Shown here: one piece after another, positions 41,112-53,200 of the stretch | Layout of the letters: every line of letters starts with the position of its first letter | Position numbering within the stretch: the first letter of the stretch is position 1 | Assembly: GCA_008477525.1 (NCBI GenBank) | Contig: SPDT01000002.1 | Span: 2,418,001-2,482,000 of the forward strand | DNA: 64,000 nucleotides | Reading direction: 5' to 3' | Source: Hypomyces perniciosus | Taxonomy: Eukaryota > Ascomycota > Sordariomycetes > Hypocreales > Hypocreaceae | Program-made: the position numbers and the translations under genes | Notes under the pieces: generated by a model | Told to the model about the DNA's origin: nothing | The model's database searches: none | The model's input: the letters and a program-made list of their open reading frames with translations, nothing else

Positions 41112-41867
41112 CTAAGCGATTTAAATGTATTATTATATAGCTGAAAGCCCTTGCCGAGGCTTTAGGAAGAAGATATAAAGAAAACGCGAACGCGCGGAGA
41201 GAGGCGTTACCAGTCTATACTGTCAGGCAGGAAGTCTTTATTGATGTGCGAAATATAAAGACTAACCGGCCGATAAAGAAGCTGGACGATAAATGGGCAG
41301 GGCCTTATATGATAATAAAGGTATACTTACAAGCCTGCGTTGTCGGCCTGCTGGAAGGCATAAAGATTTTCCTAGTTTTATATAACTCTTTCCTGCAACT
41401 TAAAACAGTTATTTTACTGCGTTTTAGGCAAGAGATAATTAATGAAGCTGAGTTAAGGAATATTTAAGGCAGAATACTGGAAAGAGAAGATGGTATAGAT
41501 AAGGTATAAGAGAAATGGGAGTTTGAAGCGCTTTTAGATTATTATAATGATAATAGATTCTACTACTTTGTTAAATGGAAATATTACACTGCTATATAGT
41601 AACTAGCCGAGGACCTGCGAGGTTAAGAGAGGGTAATATAAGACTTTTATAGGAGAAACCTAGAGAAGCCGGGCTTACCGTAATAGGCATTGAAAGGAAT
41701 TATGAAAGAGGAAAAGGAGGAAATGGCTAGAAAGAAACTAATGCCCGCGGAGCGCTAACCGAAGACTATACTGCGCTGAAGCCTATGACTAAACTATACG
41801 TCACTGACACTAAAAACCCTATTCGCGGCTGAATGGCGCGATAATGAGGGGGGGTACTGTTACGGCA
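41112..41867 (+). mobile_element. Chromovirus A, integrase C-terminus and chromodomain
   Basis: Resumes the element interrupted at 26783. A 73-codon frame (41246-41467) reads TNRPIKKLDDKWAGPYMIIK and on to LRFRQEIINEAELRNI, the usual integrase C-terminal GPY/F-type module. It is followed in the degraded sequence by ILEREDGIDKV, WEFEALLDYYNDNRFYYFVKW and LAEDL, a chromodomain. A purine run GAGGGGGGG at 41857-41864 is the expected polypurine tract before the LTR. Confidence 0.75.
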
Positions 41868-42029
41868 CTGACTGTGACGCGATGTTGATGCCCTGTCACG
41901 TGAGTCCCGGTCACGTGACCAGGCCCTAACGCGTTCCTAGCTATAGCTTTCCGTAGAGCCTTAGGGCTTTCTCGCTCTCCACGGTATAACAACGATATTT
42001 GCCCTAACCTGCCTTTCCGTGCCGTAATA
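41868..42029 (+). repeat. Chromovirus A 3' LTR (about 162 bp)
   Basis: It begins TGTTACGGCAC after the polypurine tract and ends GTGCCGTAATA, the inverted complement of the start apart from one C-to-T change. It contains a perfect palindrome GGTCACGTGACC. No matching 5' LTR was found in the window. Confidence 0.65.
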
Positions 42030-43865
42030 AGGGTTTACCTAAAAAATAATTACTTTTATATAATAGGCGCTTAATAAAATACTAAAGTAAAAAGCAGAAA
42101 ATACAGTATCCTTTAACTATATTAAGGCTAAACTGCTATACTTTTACTATATAAAAGGCTAGATTTATAAAAAAAGGCATTATAATAAAGGGAAAACTAA
42201 TCTAGTTTAAAGAGAATATTTAATAGCTAAGGGTCTACTTTAACTTAAAGCTCTCTTTTAGGAAATATATAGAAATACTTGCGGGCAAAGTATATAAAGT
42301 CTTTAACTTCTTTAAGTCGCTTAATAAAACTTAAAAGGGCTTACCTTTTAAGGCTATAGTATAAGCTGTAAAGGCCTGCGTCCTCCCTATTACCCTGTAT
42401 AGGATAAAAGTGTAGTAGCTGGGGTATAAACGATAATTGCAAGCTGACCCTACTAAGCAGGTAAATATAAGAGTGTCCGGCCTAGTAGATAAAATAGATA
42501 AAGCCTTTAAAACTGTAGTAAAGGCAGTCCTCCTAGTCTAGAAGACTATAAGCGTTCCTGTCTTATATAGAGAGTTAGGGGTCCTTACAGCCAGCGTTGC
42601 CTTAGCCTAGGCTTAACTTAAATGCGCAGTAAGATTCGCGGGATTAGATTAAGACTACCCGATTAATTAATGCATTAATAAGAAACTCTTTCCCTAACTA
42701 CTATAAACCAGACTTTAGTATACTGCTGCCCTAGTTAGCAGAACTATTAGACCTACCCTTTTCACTAAAAAGTCCCTATATATTCTCCTTAGTTTTAATT
42801 TAAAAGGTATAGGCAGATTAACTGCAGTAAGGAAATACCTAGAATTAATTAACTCCTTCCCCTTTTATTTAATTTTAATTTACTTTAATAGGTTTTAAAT
42901 TAAAGGGAATATAGGTTAGGGAGTAGTTGCCTATTATAAAGTAAAAGTAACTATAAATACTAGATACTTTAATAATATAAAGGTCTATAATATAGAGGTA
43001 TAGGCTGCCTTAAAGGCTATAAAGCTAATAGCTAGATATATAGAGGAAGACTATATAATTTAAATAGCCTTCTTTTTCCTAAATAACTTATTAATTATTA
43101 ATAAACTATTTAATAAGCCCCTTTTATTTATATAAAGAGTATATATATATTTCCAGAAACTAATATAGAGTATCTCGCCCTATAAAACTTTTATTTTATA
43201 GGTTTTAAGATATAAGGGTATTATAGGCAATAAATAGGCTAACTATTTAGCTAAATAAGGCGCAGCCTTCCCTGCTGCACTATAAAACTAGGCTATAATT
43301 ATATATATTAAAAGATAGATTAAAGAAGAAGTTATAGAAGTAAAGGAGTAGGATTAGCTCGGCAAGACTTTAAAGGGCTATAAATAGTAGGGATTTAAGG
43401 CTTTAGCCTCCCCTTTAAAGCTTAAACTCCTATACTTTATCCTCTATAGGCTTTTAGCGGAGAGATTAAAATATAGGGATTTCCAGGAATACTATAAACA
43501 CTTTAGATATAATAAAGAGTCTGTCTATAAATGCAGTAAACTAAAAAGGTAAAGCCACTTTATAGAATACAGAATAGTTAAGCCTTTTTTTTAGATATCC
43601 CTTTAAGGGAGACCCCCCTCTTTTACTTACTTGGACCTATAGGAAGTAAAGCCTTTTAGAAACTAGTAGAGGAAGCGGACCTTTATAGTCCTCCCCTGGC
43701 AGAAATAGATTAATACTACCTAGATTAACCCTTTTCTTTTTATAAATTAAAACTCAGCGAATAGCAGCGCAAGCCGCCAGCTCTTAATATCCTATTGCCT
43801 ATAAGGGATTTATATAACTAGTTTACTTAATGGATGTAAATAATAAAACAAACAAACAAACAAAC
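42030..43865 (+). mobile_element. LINE-like element, 3' part: RT thumb, RNase H, tail
   Basis: RIP-degraded ORF2 end. A readable stretch SVPVLYRELGVLTASVALA followed by LKCAVRFAGLD at about 42550-42650 corresponds to the region after the RT palm in Tad1-type LINEs. RNase H follows at about 42890-43310 (GVVAYYKVKVT, VQAALKAIKLIARYIEEDYI). It ends in a (CAAA)n tail at about 43850-43865 directly before the 17-bp duplication, a typical LINE 3' end. The catalytic part of ORF2 between 25894 and 42030 was not found and is probably deleted. Confidence 0.7.
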
Positions 43866-43882
43866 AAATAAAATACCAATAC
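43866..43882. repeat. Right 17-bp target site duplication of the outer LINE-like element
   Basis: Exact copy of 23471-23487, immediately following the (CAAA)n tail. Confidence 0.7.
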
Positions 43883-44420
43883 TCTATACTCTGTACTAGT
43901 AAAACAGAAAGGATTTGTTTTATAGAGAGCTATAGTTTTGTGTCACTTTTGAATTCCTTATCTTATTTATATGAAGATAAAATCATTCTTATTTTTCAAT
44001 TTTTTTCACCTTGGACATCAGAAAGCAGATTCCTGGGTTAAGGACAGCTTGATAGCGGACACTCTGATATGAGAGGGAATTTCCCGTTTACTAAATCTTG
44101 ATAAAATGTTACAGTACAGCGGAGTAGCCAATCTATCTTTTCCTAATAATGCTCATATAAGAGTTATCTGTCAAATTAAATGCCTGTTCCGGGCTGGACA
44201 GAGTACTACTACTCCAATTTCTCCTATAAAGGCGAAGAACGATGTGTTCAAGAACGCCTCCTTTGACCCCGCACTGGGATCCTGGTCTGCCAAGTTTAAG
44301 CTGGGGTTCGCTTGACTGAGAAAGCCACGAGTCTGATAGTATTCGTACCGTGTACTTCGTACGGAGTAGTACATAGTATAACCTCTCGTCCCTGTCATCG
44401 GCCCGAGAAAGGGTTGCATA
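43883..44420. other. Intergenic region after the transposon block
   Basis: Composition returns to normal. Short opposing frames at 44106-44315 and 44171-44419 have no domain. A TACTTCGTACGGAGTA motif lies at about 44351-44366. Confidence 0.45.
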
Positions 44421-44515
44421 CTACCCGATGGTGTGTATCTTTGGGGACACCAACTAAAAGGACTAAGGCGAAATCCTTTTAGTTGGTGTCCCCAAAGGTA
44501 TGCACCAACGGGTAG
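44421..44515. mobile_element. 95-bp near-perfect palindromic MITE
   Basis: Two arms of about 45 bp (starting CTACCCGATGG and ending CCAACGGGTAG) are inverted copies with only a few mismatches, separated by a spacer of a few bases. TA flanks both ends (44419-44420 and 44516-44517), as for Tc1/mariner-type elements. Transcribed, it would form one long hairpin. The arms include TTTGGGGACACCAACTAAAA and its complement. Confidence 0.7.
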
Positions 44516-44517
44516 TA

Positions 44518-45927
44518 TCTCGTAATATTCGATATGGATCGTTGGGACTCAGTCGTAACCCAGAAGGGCAAACCGAGGGATGCCAAGCATCTGACTGACC
44601 ATTCAAATGAGTATTCGTAGTAATGCATATGCATATGTTATTACCTTGGGGGACATGCATATCCAAGCCCAGACTCTCGAGGAAATCGCGCTAAGGCCAA
44701 AAATAAGAAGTACTATCTACTATTATCACGATTGGTCTCTCGGTATTCCGTAGATTGGGTTGGAAGAATGGCTTCTCCACTTGATCTTAGCCAAACGGCA
44801 AATAGAATCACAGAGACAGGGGCGAGAGGAAGCCCCTGTCTGTGGCTGAAGGCACTGATAATCTCCTTTGCAGCCAGCTCCATTCCAACTGCTACTTACT
44901 CGTACTCCGCATTTGTGATATTAGCAACGCGTGCATAAATATCTTGAAAACTACTTGTCAGAGTCACAACCAGCACACGGGAGATATTCCATCTACCTCT
45001 AATCCGTATATGTCACTGAGTTACTTCGTACAGGCAGTAGGCATTAATCTATAAGCAATATGCTCATGACCAATTTGGACCGATTTTCCTATCATAATAG
45101 GCCTAATCGAGCAGGAAGTTATAGCTTATGCATAACAGCCGCAGCCAGTCAGCAGGGATGTACGCATATCGCCACACCTTCATATCTACAGGCCTGTGGC
45201 AAGAATTGCAATGCGATGCAACCTGAGTTCTTACCCCTCTTCAACCTCAGCGATATGGGAGAGGTGGCGAGAGTCACGCATGTTCCGATCAAGGGTGATG
45301 ATACCTAGACTGGCGCAGAATTTATTGGCTTTATACAAGTATATCCAATTCCACTTTGACTTGTTCGTTGGAGTAACTCGGTGCTCGTTTGCCTCTATCG
45401 ATAAACCCTTTGTCTACGATTGATTCATTAGTCATTTAAACTTACATCAGATGCCTAGGACGTGACTCCGCACAGCCAACCATTCATTATGTATGTCGAC
45501 CTTTCCGGCGACCCATGACCCGCCTCATGCTCCTGAGACTGGGCTTCTGCATGTCGTGATTCTTGTCCTACCTTATCCTCACCCTGCCTGCATACACGAG
45601 GAGTCTCCGTGCGCGTCAGATTGCAGCAAACCCCTCAATGGCGAGGTACGTATGTTTGTTGATGTTTGGACAGGACAACTACGAAAAAGATACTTGCGAT
45701 TTCAGGCCTATTTGCTGTCAGGGCCCAGTATGTATATTATATTGTATTGTTCTCCCTCTATCAATGCTCTCTCGATCAGTCTGTTGTCCCCACCCATCGT
45801 ACAAAATATTTAAAGGTGCCTGATGGACTTGATCACTGGAGTTAGTCTTTCCCCCAAGCCTTACAACTTCAGCATCTTTTACAAGTTTACATCTCCATAA
45901 CGACTTACTCATTAAGAAGCACCAACC
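44518..45927. other. Intergenic region without a recognised gene
   Basis: Several short plus frames of 68-106 codons (44732-44938, 45060-45308, 45196-45423, 45493-45813) have no domains, signals or consistent codon usage, and I do not call them. The last about 100 bp are the pyrimidine-rich leader of the next gene. Confidence 0.45.
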
Positions 45928-46190
45928 ATGGCGTCGGCGAGCGGCTCGTATCTGTCCAGTCCCAAGTACGGATACGATTTCGTCATGTCGACTACCCAGG
46001 CAAGTATCAATTCTGGCTTGTTGACTTTCCTCAATGAAGGTAATCAGCCGATTGAGTACATCTGCTTCCTCGTTGATCCCACAACTGGATCTCCCTCTTC
46101 GCAGATCAGCCTGAGCGACCTGCTCCTGAAAACTGGAGGCGTGAACCCTTTTGACATTCCTGGTGGTGTCTCTTATGATGACCCTCGGAT

Positions 46191-46198
46191 TACAGCCC
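46191..46198. repeat. 8-bp TSD TACAGCCC, left copy
   Basis: Repeated at 47004-47011. It flanks the inserted hAT-type MITE. Confidence 0.85.
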
Positions 46199-47003
46199 CA
46201 GGGCTGCATCCCGATCAAACAAAGCAAATCTGGGCCCTACATTTGACTGTTTGACCAGATTTGATTTGATTTGATACATTTGATTAGGTGATGCTATTCC
46301 CAATTCCTCAGTGCCTTTATCCCTTAATTTCCTTGGTATTAATACCGATTTAATCGCTCTGCTTCTCCCCCTTAAGAATAAAATTCCCTTTAAGTGTAAT
46401 TGCACCTTTTCGCAGCTAATTCTTTAAGCATTGTACCTTCTCAAGTGTTAATGGCTTTATAGGAAGTCGCTGAGAGGTTAATGTTAAAGATAACTTAAAA
46501 AGGCATTTTCGAATTGCGATAAGATACTGCGATAAAGAGACGAGTTAAAAATTAAGAGACTTATTATATTAAGGGCGTATATACGAATAAGCTTATATTA
46601 TTAATACATTTAAGTGGCGATAATATATATAGTATCGCGATACGCGTAAAGCGGCGTTACTGGGCTAGATTATATTAAAGGCTAGCTAATCTATATAGTA
46701 TATAGATTATAATAAAGGGTATAATTAATAATTAATAGAAATGCTTATATAATAGTATAATCTTTCAAAATAACTATTATAAAGAGGTTATAGGTTTAAT
46801 TCCTACTATAGGCTATATATTTTTTTTTATATATATCTAGGCCTAGAATAATAATATTCTAAAGGAAAACTACCCTGAACTATTTGATTAAATAGGTTAA
46901 ATATCAGGCCTTATACATTTAACTGTTTGATTATTGGGAATAGCTTCATTTGTTTGTTTGTTTGATAGAATATTTGATTTGATTTGATCGGGATGCAGCC
47001 CTG
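46199..47003. mobile_element. 805-bp hAT-like MITE inserted in a gene
   Basis: The inverted ends CAGGGCTGCATCCCGATCAA (21 bp perfect) and the 8-bp target duplication TACAGCCC are diagnostic of hAT transposons. Subterminal TTTGAT repeats lie inside both ends. The interior is AT-rich and contains no transposase frame, so it is non-autonomous. It sits about 90 codons into the giant gene and ends its frame after a short read-through. Confidence 0.88.
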
Positions 47004-47011
47004 TACAGCCC
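47004..47011. repeat. 8-bp TSD TACAGCCC, right copy
   Basis: Identical to 46191-46198. The host frame resumes here in phase. Confidence 0.85.
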
Positions 47012-50000
47012 TTACAAAGGCTCTTTTCGTCGTCGGCATCAAGCTGCAAATAGGACTGCCTCCTGGAGTGCTCCCTAAGGACTTGCCTAACGTCGTCACT
47101 CTGGGGGACAATGCCAACAACGTGGACTTCAATCTGTTTTGTTCTGAGTTTACCGTCATCCAAAACAACCCAGGTGGATGGGGCAGCCCTGGATCTTGGA
47201 ATATCTGGAAGCAGCCATCGGGCCAACCGTGGTATTTCAACACAAGAGTCAACCTTGTCATTGCGGATCTGGACAAGCAGCTCGACACGCCGTACTTCAA
47301 CAATCACCTGGCCGAGAAGGACCAGTTGAAGCGACAACTTTCGCAACTAGGATCCTATGCCTTCAGTCTACAGCAATTGCTATTCGACCTGGACCACGCC
47401 GTACTTCAGACTGTGCCCACCATTGGGGGCATGCCGCCAGGTTCTAATGCCCAGGCCGTCTTACAGAAGTCATTCGTGTCAATCTACAGTAATAGCGCGA
47501 AAGAGCATGGCTTCCCTCTTGTTTCCGTCATGGCGTCGATCAATGGCGCTGATCCATCACCTCTGCATTTGACCAATTTCGAGCGGCAGGTCTCGCAGCT
47601 CAAGGATAGCAATGGTGTGGTGATTCAGAGCCCAACAGATCTCCAAAAGTCAGTCACCACGCTTGACTACCTCTGCGCGACTGATAACCACCCACTGCCT
47701 GGAGTTGCAAGCTTCAACTGGAACTGGGTGCTTCCCAATGAAATCGATTCAGAGAGCGGCGTCATTGCCATCAATAGGAATGCTATTGCTACCTACATTA
47801 TGAACGAGTTGCTCCCCTATACCTATAACTGCTGCGTCATGCCGCAATGTTCTGTTTCGGCCCATTGATGGTTGAAGATTGACTATCATGTCTCAGCGAT
47901 TGCAGGCCAACGCCCTCAAAATGTTACTGTTACGCCGACTGGTCCCAACGTCATCCATATCGAATATACAACTACTGTTCAGGCCGATGACCGGGATGCG
48001 GCAGCATACGGTTATATTAAGATCCAGCCTACCTACACTTGCGACGTGACCTTCTCCGGCTCGACAATCACTGTTACACAACATAGTCTTGTGTACATGT
48101 ACCCCACAGCTTTCTCCACAAGTGAATCTTTGAATGCCTACGACAAGACGATCACAACCACGTACACCATTTCGGTGGACCAAACTGGTGGGCTGCAGCT
48201 GACGAAGACCAACTCTACGACCGACGACAAGTCGGAAAGCCCAGATGTGAACGCCTTCGAGGACTTTTTCACCGATATCAACAGCATAGTCAACACATTC
48301 AAGAGCTTGACGACCAAAATGCAAGACCCTGGACTGAAGGAAATCCCGTTTAATCACCTATCTAACTTCATCTTCCCTGGCTCCAAGGTCTTCACATACA
48401 AGTCAGCTGCGTTCTCCAACAACCAAGACTTGGTGTGCGGCATCACCTACGTCGATCCTACGTCGCAGTTTTCCGCAGCCGATATGCAAGATGACGCTGT
48501 AGATATTGAATTCGACGCCGTGTCAGTCCAACCGTTTGTCGTGGCAGCACCACCGGCATCAGCTCTATCCTTAGATTACTCGACCGAGTTGATGCAGAAC
48601 TACATTCAAGGAGAGATTGTCTCTCCAACGAGCAAGTTCGAGGCTGTTCAGACCACCGATGGCCACTCTCTGTTGTTCGCCATCGACTCCTCTAGGGTGT
48701 TCCACGCCATCCAGGAGCAGAGTGGCACGTCCAAGACTGGATGGGAGATCATCGATCTTTCTACGGCGCTGATCAAAGACAAATTCCCTGGAGCAACTGA
48801 TGCAAAGGTCAGAACCTTTGATGTTGGGCAGAGCGCTCTCGATGGTACCATCGGAATCGCCCTGGCGGTTTCCTCTGGAGGCAGCGACAGTCTCTTTATC
48901 TCAGTTTCCAATTATGCCCATGATACCACTTGGCTTTCGAAGCCGACATGGAATAGTATCCCGTTCGATGCTAGTGGTGAAAGTGGGAGATCGATTACCA
49001 TTGCAGGAGTTCTGTTCGCTGAGACATCCAGCCACAGCCAATACCTCATAGTTGATGTGGACCGGTCTGCAACAATTTCGACGAGCAAAGACATTGCGCG
49101 TTACTATATCGACCTTTCCCGATCAACTGGAAGTTACTGGGTGAACAAAGATGTCCCAGTTGACATTGAGCAAGGTAGCTACCAGAGCTGCGTTGGCCGG
49201 AAGACGCGAAGCTATGTTGATGGTGTCTACACATCAGGAAGAAGCGCCGGAGCTCCTCAGCTTGTCTACGTTCCTATAGCCAATGCCTTTGGATCAGGGC
49301 CTCCGCTTCCAACGCGGCTTGGTCTACCTGGTGGCGCTCTGCCGTCTGCTATCGTTACCACCCGCTACGCGGATCAGATGAATTCGACCCTATACGGAAC
49401 GACAGATCTCTTCGCCATCGGTGGTTCGACTCTCTACCGTTTCGCAGCAGATGCTCAGACTGACGGCGCTACGGGCGTTGCCGTAACCACCAACAGCTTC
49501 CTCTCTGGAACCGACACGCTCTTGGGCATGACCAGTAACGGTATCACAACACTCTGGGGTAAGAATGGCAGCGATGAGGTCTACTATCTTTCATGCCCAA
49601 CTTCCCAGTTGAACGTGCCGGGATCTTGGAGCAGCCCAGTCCCCATCTTGACTGGAATTGAGCGCATATCTGCATACATCAACAAGACTGACGGAGGCAA
49701 CACCATTTTTGCCTCTGGGGGCGGAAAGCTGTTCCAGATGATTCAGGCCACCAACACTTCCGCAAAGATTTGGCGGCCGCAAGAGATCAAGATCGCAGCG
49801 CAACAAAAGCAGCAACCGATCGCCTTTAAGTCGTACACGACCACGATCCACGCCTCGAAGGAGAACCGCCTGTTCGTGATCTCAAGCTTTCGATCTCGGC
49901 AGATGACCGCGCGCCAGTCTACATAAACGGCCTCTACTACGTTCTGAGCCAAACTCCGATCGATGTCACCACAGACTCAACGGGCTCGGTGACAGTTATT

Positions 50001-52082
50001 GAAGCAACCTCTGATTTGACTGCCGCCAAGCTTACCGTGACTATTCCAAACAGCGTTCAGAGCACCGTCATCAGCGCGATGGATAAATCTTTCCAAAAGC
50101 TCACGAAACTCAACTCTGAGGACTCCCTTCGGGGTGCCAGCTTCCCGTCCCAGACCAAGGCAGGCGGTGTCGTTGGTCAGGTCAGTCACACACCCCTCGT
50201 TGCTACTTCAACGGCCAGCGACAACTTGAAATCGGTTGCCTCAAATATGTCCCAGTTGCAGACCATATACACAGATTGCAAGCCATCGGCAACGACCAGT
50301 GCTCTGACATCTCGATCTGTCCAACCCCATGTCGTCCCAACGTCCAGGTTCTCTGTTTCATCAGCTCTATTGGACTTGGGTCACGACATTTCTATGGCAG
50401 TCGGAGATATCTTCCAATGGCTAAAATCGGGAGTTACATCCGTCATTGACATCATCAAGGACAGCATCACAGGTGCGTGGCATTTTATCGCTAAGATCGC
50501 TGGTAAGGTCTATCGCGCTATCCTGGACACTGTGGATGCTGTCGTCGGTGCCGTTGAATGGGTTTTCAACGCCATCAAGACCGGAGTTGAGGAACTCATC
50601 CGTTATGTTGAGTTTCTCTTTGAGTGGGACGACATTCGTAGGACCAAAAACGTCTTGCACAATGTCGTCAAGCTTTTCCTCGAACACCAAGTGGACGAGC
50701 TTGGGAATCTGAAAGCCGAGTTTGACCAGCATATCGCGGCTGCCGAGCAGACACTTAACAAATTGGCGGGCATCACAGATTGGTCACCTCTTGGAGACGT
50801 GGCTGCGAACACGCCTAGCGGTAGCAGTGAAAACCCAGCCAAGGGACATACATCAGGATCGATGCTGCTCGCCCATCACTTCCGGAATAACGCGGGCGAC
50901 CTGACTGTAGTCGGCAGTGCCCCTTCCGCTGACGCCGTCCAAAGCCTTTTTGACGCTCTTCTCACGGCACTCTCCAAGGAAGGTCATGTTCTATCAGCAG
51001 TCTATCAGCAGCTACAGACACTGGCCAGCAAGTCCAGTTCCATGAGCATTGGAGACTTCCTCAAGGCACTCGTGGTCATCTTGGCCGACGGCCTTCTGTC
51101 TTCCGTCCAGGTAGTTGTCGATGCGTTAGTTGATATTCTCATTTCTGTCGCTAGCACGGCTATCGACTTGTTGGATTCCAAGATTCATATCCCCATCATC
51201 TCCGACATTCTGAATCTCATCGGGATCCCCGATCTTTCGTTCCTTGATCTATTCACGTGGATTGCCGCAGTGGGATACACGGTGGTCTATAAGATTGCTG
51301 AGGGTGATGCCCCTTTCAAGGACGATGAACACGTTACAGCCATCATCCAGGCCTCAAATTGGAATAATCTGGTTTCACTCTTTGGACACACACAGAATCC
51401 CCAGGTAGCCTCCAGGGCAGCAATCCGCGCAGCTCCAGCTCCAGCCCCGTTTGGCATCACCATACCCCAAGCTTTGCAGAAGGCTATCTACATCACGGGA
51501 CACGCTACTGCTGGCTTCTGTCTCTTTGCTTCAGATTTTGTTACTACCTTTGAGGTAGAGGCACCCACCGGAGATAACCCTTTCTCCACCCCTTCTGCCG
51601 TCCTGGGTGTTATTGTGGCAGCTATGCAGGGCGGAGCCGACGCCCTCGTACCAAGGGACCCTGTCGAAAACCTCGCTGTCGGCATCGTATCCAAGGTAAC
51701 GACGGTAGTTTCTATTACTGCCAAGATACTGTTCTGCGGCCCCGTCCAGAAGAAGCTGGGTGTTTCTAGCGGTGTACTCTCTGGTCTGGCAGTGAACGAC
51801 GGGCGAGCTACCAGCGCTATTGTTAACTCTATTCTCACGATCCCTGCGCTGTTCGTATCCTGCTGGCACTTCTATGAGCTCAGCGAGAAGCCGGAGAGCA
51901 AAGAACGCTCGGCGTCAATTATTGGAGAGGTGACGAACATGGCGTCGTATATTTCTAGGATTTCTTACGCCGTGGCAGCTAACGACAAGGACGAGCTTTC
52001 TCGCCAGATACCGATTGGAGTGATGGTGGTTGCGAATCTGGCGGCTTCGGGATTGCAGACGGCGGAGTCGGTCATTTGGTAA

Positions 52083-53200
52083 TGAGTAAATTCATTTCTA
52101 GCACAAACAGGGTCTATAATTACCTACATTTCCATAGCTAGCTTCAATTACCACTGATTACTCTCATTTATGTGGATGACTTTTGTTAGTATGGATGGCT
52201 CACATTGCTACACACTACATCCTAAGGCGCGTATCAGCGACATCTGAGTGATCTAAGTGGTTTCACCAATCAATGTCCGTTTCTGTTTGCATCACAGATG
52301 CACTATCTTCTGTGACTTCGTCGCTCTATTTGGAGCCTGCGGCTTCATCTATTTCCCGGAGGATAAAGGGAACCTCATTCGATTCTTCAGTCCCTTCCCA
52401 TATCGATCGGGTTTGTTTGATCTGCCTCTGTACAATTGAAGAGGAGGAGGCCGAGATTGGCTTCCGATTTAGCTCAAGTTTAACCTTTTTCAATCCTTGG
52501 TTGTTCCCTTTTCCTTTTGGGTTGTCAAAAATGTCGCGTTCGCCATCATCCTATCCTCAGATAGGGGTGGCGAGTTCGGGTTCCGCTGGGTGTTTGGCTG
52601 TGTGTGGGCAGAACCGTGCTCGCAATAGAGGAGACAGGTTATCTTGGCATTGCAGTCGGTTCGAAGGTGCCTTGTGCGCTAGTAGACAACGCAGAACATG
52701 TTCCAATTCGCTGCGGGGATAATAGAATCTCGGTCCCTTAAGGTTATATATAGTTTAGCTTGCAGCTTCCTGCAGAAGTCTAGTTCTTGGATCCTATATC
52801 CTTGCTTAGTCTGATAGTTTTGCTGATAGCATATGAGCTGCCTTGCAGTTAGTATAAGGTTCTCTAGTTCTCCCCCTTCTATATATTTTCCGTGACGAGT
52901 CACTTGTTCTATTACAAATTGACTGATCTGAAGAGCTATCTACAATAATAAAAATCACCGATAGTAATGGGAGTCATCGATAGTAATGAGAGTTTTGTAT
53001 AGTAATAGGACTGATGCACAGCAATTACATGTAGTATTAGTTGTAGTCTGATTGTTATTCTCAACCGCTTCATCAATAACTAGAATATAGCTATGAAGGC
53101 TTTTTGCATATAAAGACGGGAGCGTATTTGCCTCCCTCGTCTCGTTCTCTCACCACTATCGCATATCAACTAGTACGGCTATTATAACACTCCGTCTAAA
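52083..53200. other. Intergenic region with a possible degraded coding fragment
   Basis: On the minus strand from about 52545 down to 52262 a frame reads GERDIFDNPKGKGNN and later VPFILREIDEAAGSK, then a TAG, then SDEVTEDSASVMQTETDIDW and a stop. The composition looks protein-like, but the frame is interrupted and its upstream part has stops, so it may be the tail of a dead gene. A plus-strand frame (52273-52722) covers the same bases. Near 52955-53020 a short unit like ATCGATAGTAATG recurs two to three times. Confidence 0.3.

Larger units (their letters stand above)
45928..52082 (+). pseudogene. Very large uncharacterised fungal protein gene, interrupted
   Basis: The parts 45928-46198, 47012-about 49880 and about 49880-52082 form one protein of about 1780 residues once the inserted MITE (46199-47003 plus one 8-bp repeat copy) is left out; the frame then joins exactly. 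Two further breaks exist: a TGA at 47866-47868 with the same frame continuing on both sides, and a one-base frameshift at about 49875-49885. The start at 45928 has a good CCAACCATGG context. I see no catalytic motif. The first third is mixed, the middle (about 48600-49900) has repeated short strand-like segments that could be a beta-propeller, and the last third is rich in amphipathic and hydrophobic helices (VVILADGLLSSVQVVVDALV). I recognise it only as a family of very long fungal hypothetical proteins; the function is unknown. Confidence 0.7.

Noticed and set aside
41246..41467. Stand-alone 73-residue gene
   Set aside because: It is the C-terminal part of chromovirus A integrase, not an independent gene.
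23488..43865. CRISPR-like or satellite array in the AT-rich block
   Set aside because: The repeats seen are paired LTRs and target duplications. No regularly spaced array was found.
46735..46825. tRNA-like stretch (GGTTTAATTCC resembling a T-arm) inside the hAT-like MITE
   Set aside because: I could not fold a full cloverleaf or find a clear anticodon arm. It may be a decayed tRNA or chance.
52273..52722. 149-codon plus-strand frame after the giant gene
   Set aside because: Low-complexity Ser-rich translation with no domain. The opposite strand looks more protein-like.
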